Source of the DNA: a candidate division KSB1 bacterium
GTDB lineage: Bacteria; Zhuqueibacterota; JdFR-76; DREG01
Assembly (NCBI GenBank): GCA_022566355.1
Contig: JADFJB010000073.1
Span: 8,698 to 23,404 of the forward strand
DNA: 14,707 bases
Direction of reading: 5' to 3'
The position numbers and the translations under genes were made by a program. Shown piece by piece: positions 14,397 through 14,707 of this stretch (the stretch's first letter is position 1; every line of letters begins with the position of its first letter). The notes beneath the pieces are model-generated. The model saw only the letters and a program-made list of their open reading frames with translations. It did not search any database and was not told the origin of the DNA.

Positions 14397-14707
14397 TGGC
14401 TTTTGAATTTATTGAATCAAAATTTGGATTTAGGAATAAAGAATAAAACAGATTTTAGTTTTAAGCCAAAGGAATTTTGAGTGAAGTCATAATTAACCAG
14501 GATAATTCACAAACTTCATAACTGATTTATAAAACTGTCATTCCCGTCCCGCCTGGGGCGGGATTATCGGGAATCTTGTTACACAGGCCACATAGATCCC
14601 CGATAAACATCAGACTGTCCGAGAATCGGTCTTGTCACTCCTGCAAGCTTTAATCAAAAGTTCATTTTGTGCTTAACTAATGCAAATAGACCCCCGATTA
14701 AAGCGCT
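14397..14707. other. Gene-free right end upstream of ssnA
   Basis: These 311 bases hold no credible coding frame. They should include the promoter of ssnA, but I see no convincing -35/-10 pair. The middle is occupied by a GC-rich nested hairpin and repeat-like words (see the repeat at 14538-14630). Confidence 0.5.
14538..14630. repeat. GC-rich nested hairpin with TCATTCCCG-type dispersed-repeat words
   Basis: An inner stem TCCCGCC/GGCGGGA with loop TGG (14547-14563) sits inside an outer stem ATTCCCG/CGGGAAT (14540-14546 with 14568-14574), leaving a TTAT bulge. It continues into CATAGATCCCCGATAAACAT and an imperfect hairpin ending in CCGA-GAA-TCGG (to about 14630). The base composition differs sharply from the flanks. 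TCATTCCCG...GGGAATC is a wording common to dispersed intergenic repeats of many bacteria. Confidence 0.5.

Overview
The window (14.7 kb, AT-rich, roughly 40% GC by eye) looks like chromosome from a free-living Gram-negative bacterium. Clues are Sec signal peptides, a possible lipoprotein, weak or absent Shine-Dalgarno sequences at several genes, and many palindromic repeats between genes. The gene styles (a lipoprotein-like alkaline phosphatase-superfamily enzyme, an ADP/ATP-translocase-like transporter fused to HEAT repeats, a signal-peptide-bearing prolidase-like amidohydrolase) resemble the FCB group, such as Calditrichota/KSB1 or Ignavibacteria-type lineages. That placement is an inference; no rRNA or marker gene is present. 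I see no tRNA, rRNA, CRISPR array, phage module or transposase.

Layout, left to right. (1) 1-468, minus strand: the N-terminal part of a MATE efflux pump, running off the left edge. (2) 758-1885, minus strand: remains of toxin-antitoxin loci. These are a RelB/DinJ-type antitoxin with no toxin beside it, and an intact FitA/VapB-type antitoxin overlapping a vapC toxin gene that has lost its first catalytic Asp and carries an in-frame stop. (3) 2062-4560, minus strand: a probable three-gene operon (DUF1499 membrane protein, alkaline phosphatase-superfamily hydrolase, short-chain dehydrogenase) behind a good sigma70-like promoter at 4662-4690. (4) 5143-6114, plus strand: a secreted protein with a FAM20C/PI4-kinase-like catalytic core, the most interesting single protein here. 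(5) 6321-9095, plus strand: a membrane transporter-HEAT repeat fusion. (6) 9374-10648, plus strand: an exported metal-dependent amidohydrolase. (7) 10714-14396, minus strand: a ygfK/ssnA pair, known from anaerobic purine (uric acid) catabolism clusters. This YgfK is short and lacks the flavin/NAD(P) domain expected of the E. coli-type protein. More cluster genes could lie beyond the right edge, upstream of ssnA.

The spaces between genes are unusually structured. There is a 125-bp MITE-like element with near-identical terminal inverted repeats (9146-9270), three back-to-back perfect palindromes between convergent genes (10678-10722), and an inverted repeat separating ygfK from ssnA (12951-13085). 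There is also an AT-rich inverted repeat (6172-6290) and a nested GC-rich hairpin (14540-14574). The hairpins inside the 9146 element and those at 10678 have the same design with different stem sequences, so they may belong to one repeat family.

I found no clear multi-gene undescribed system. The best leads are the secreted kinase-like protein, the short YgfK with SsnA, and the hairpin repeat family.
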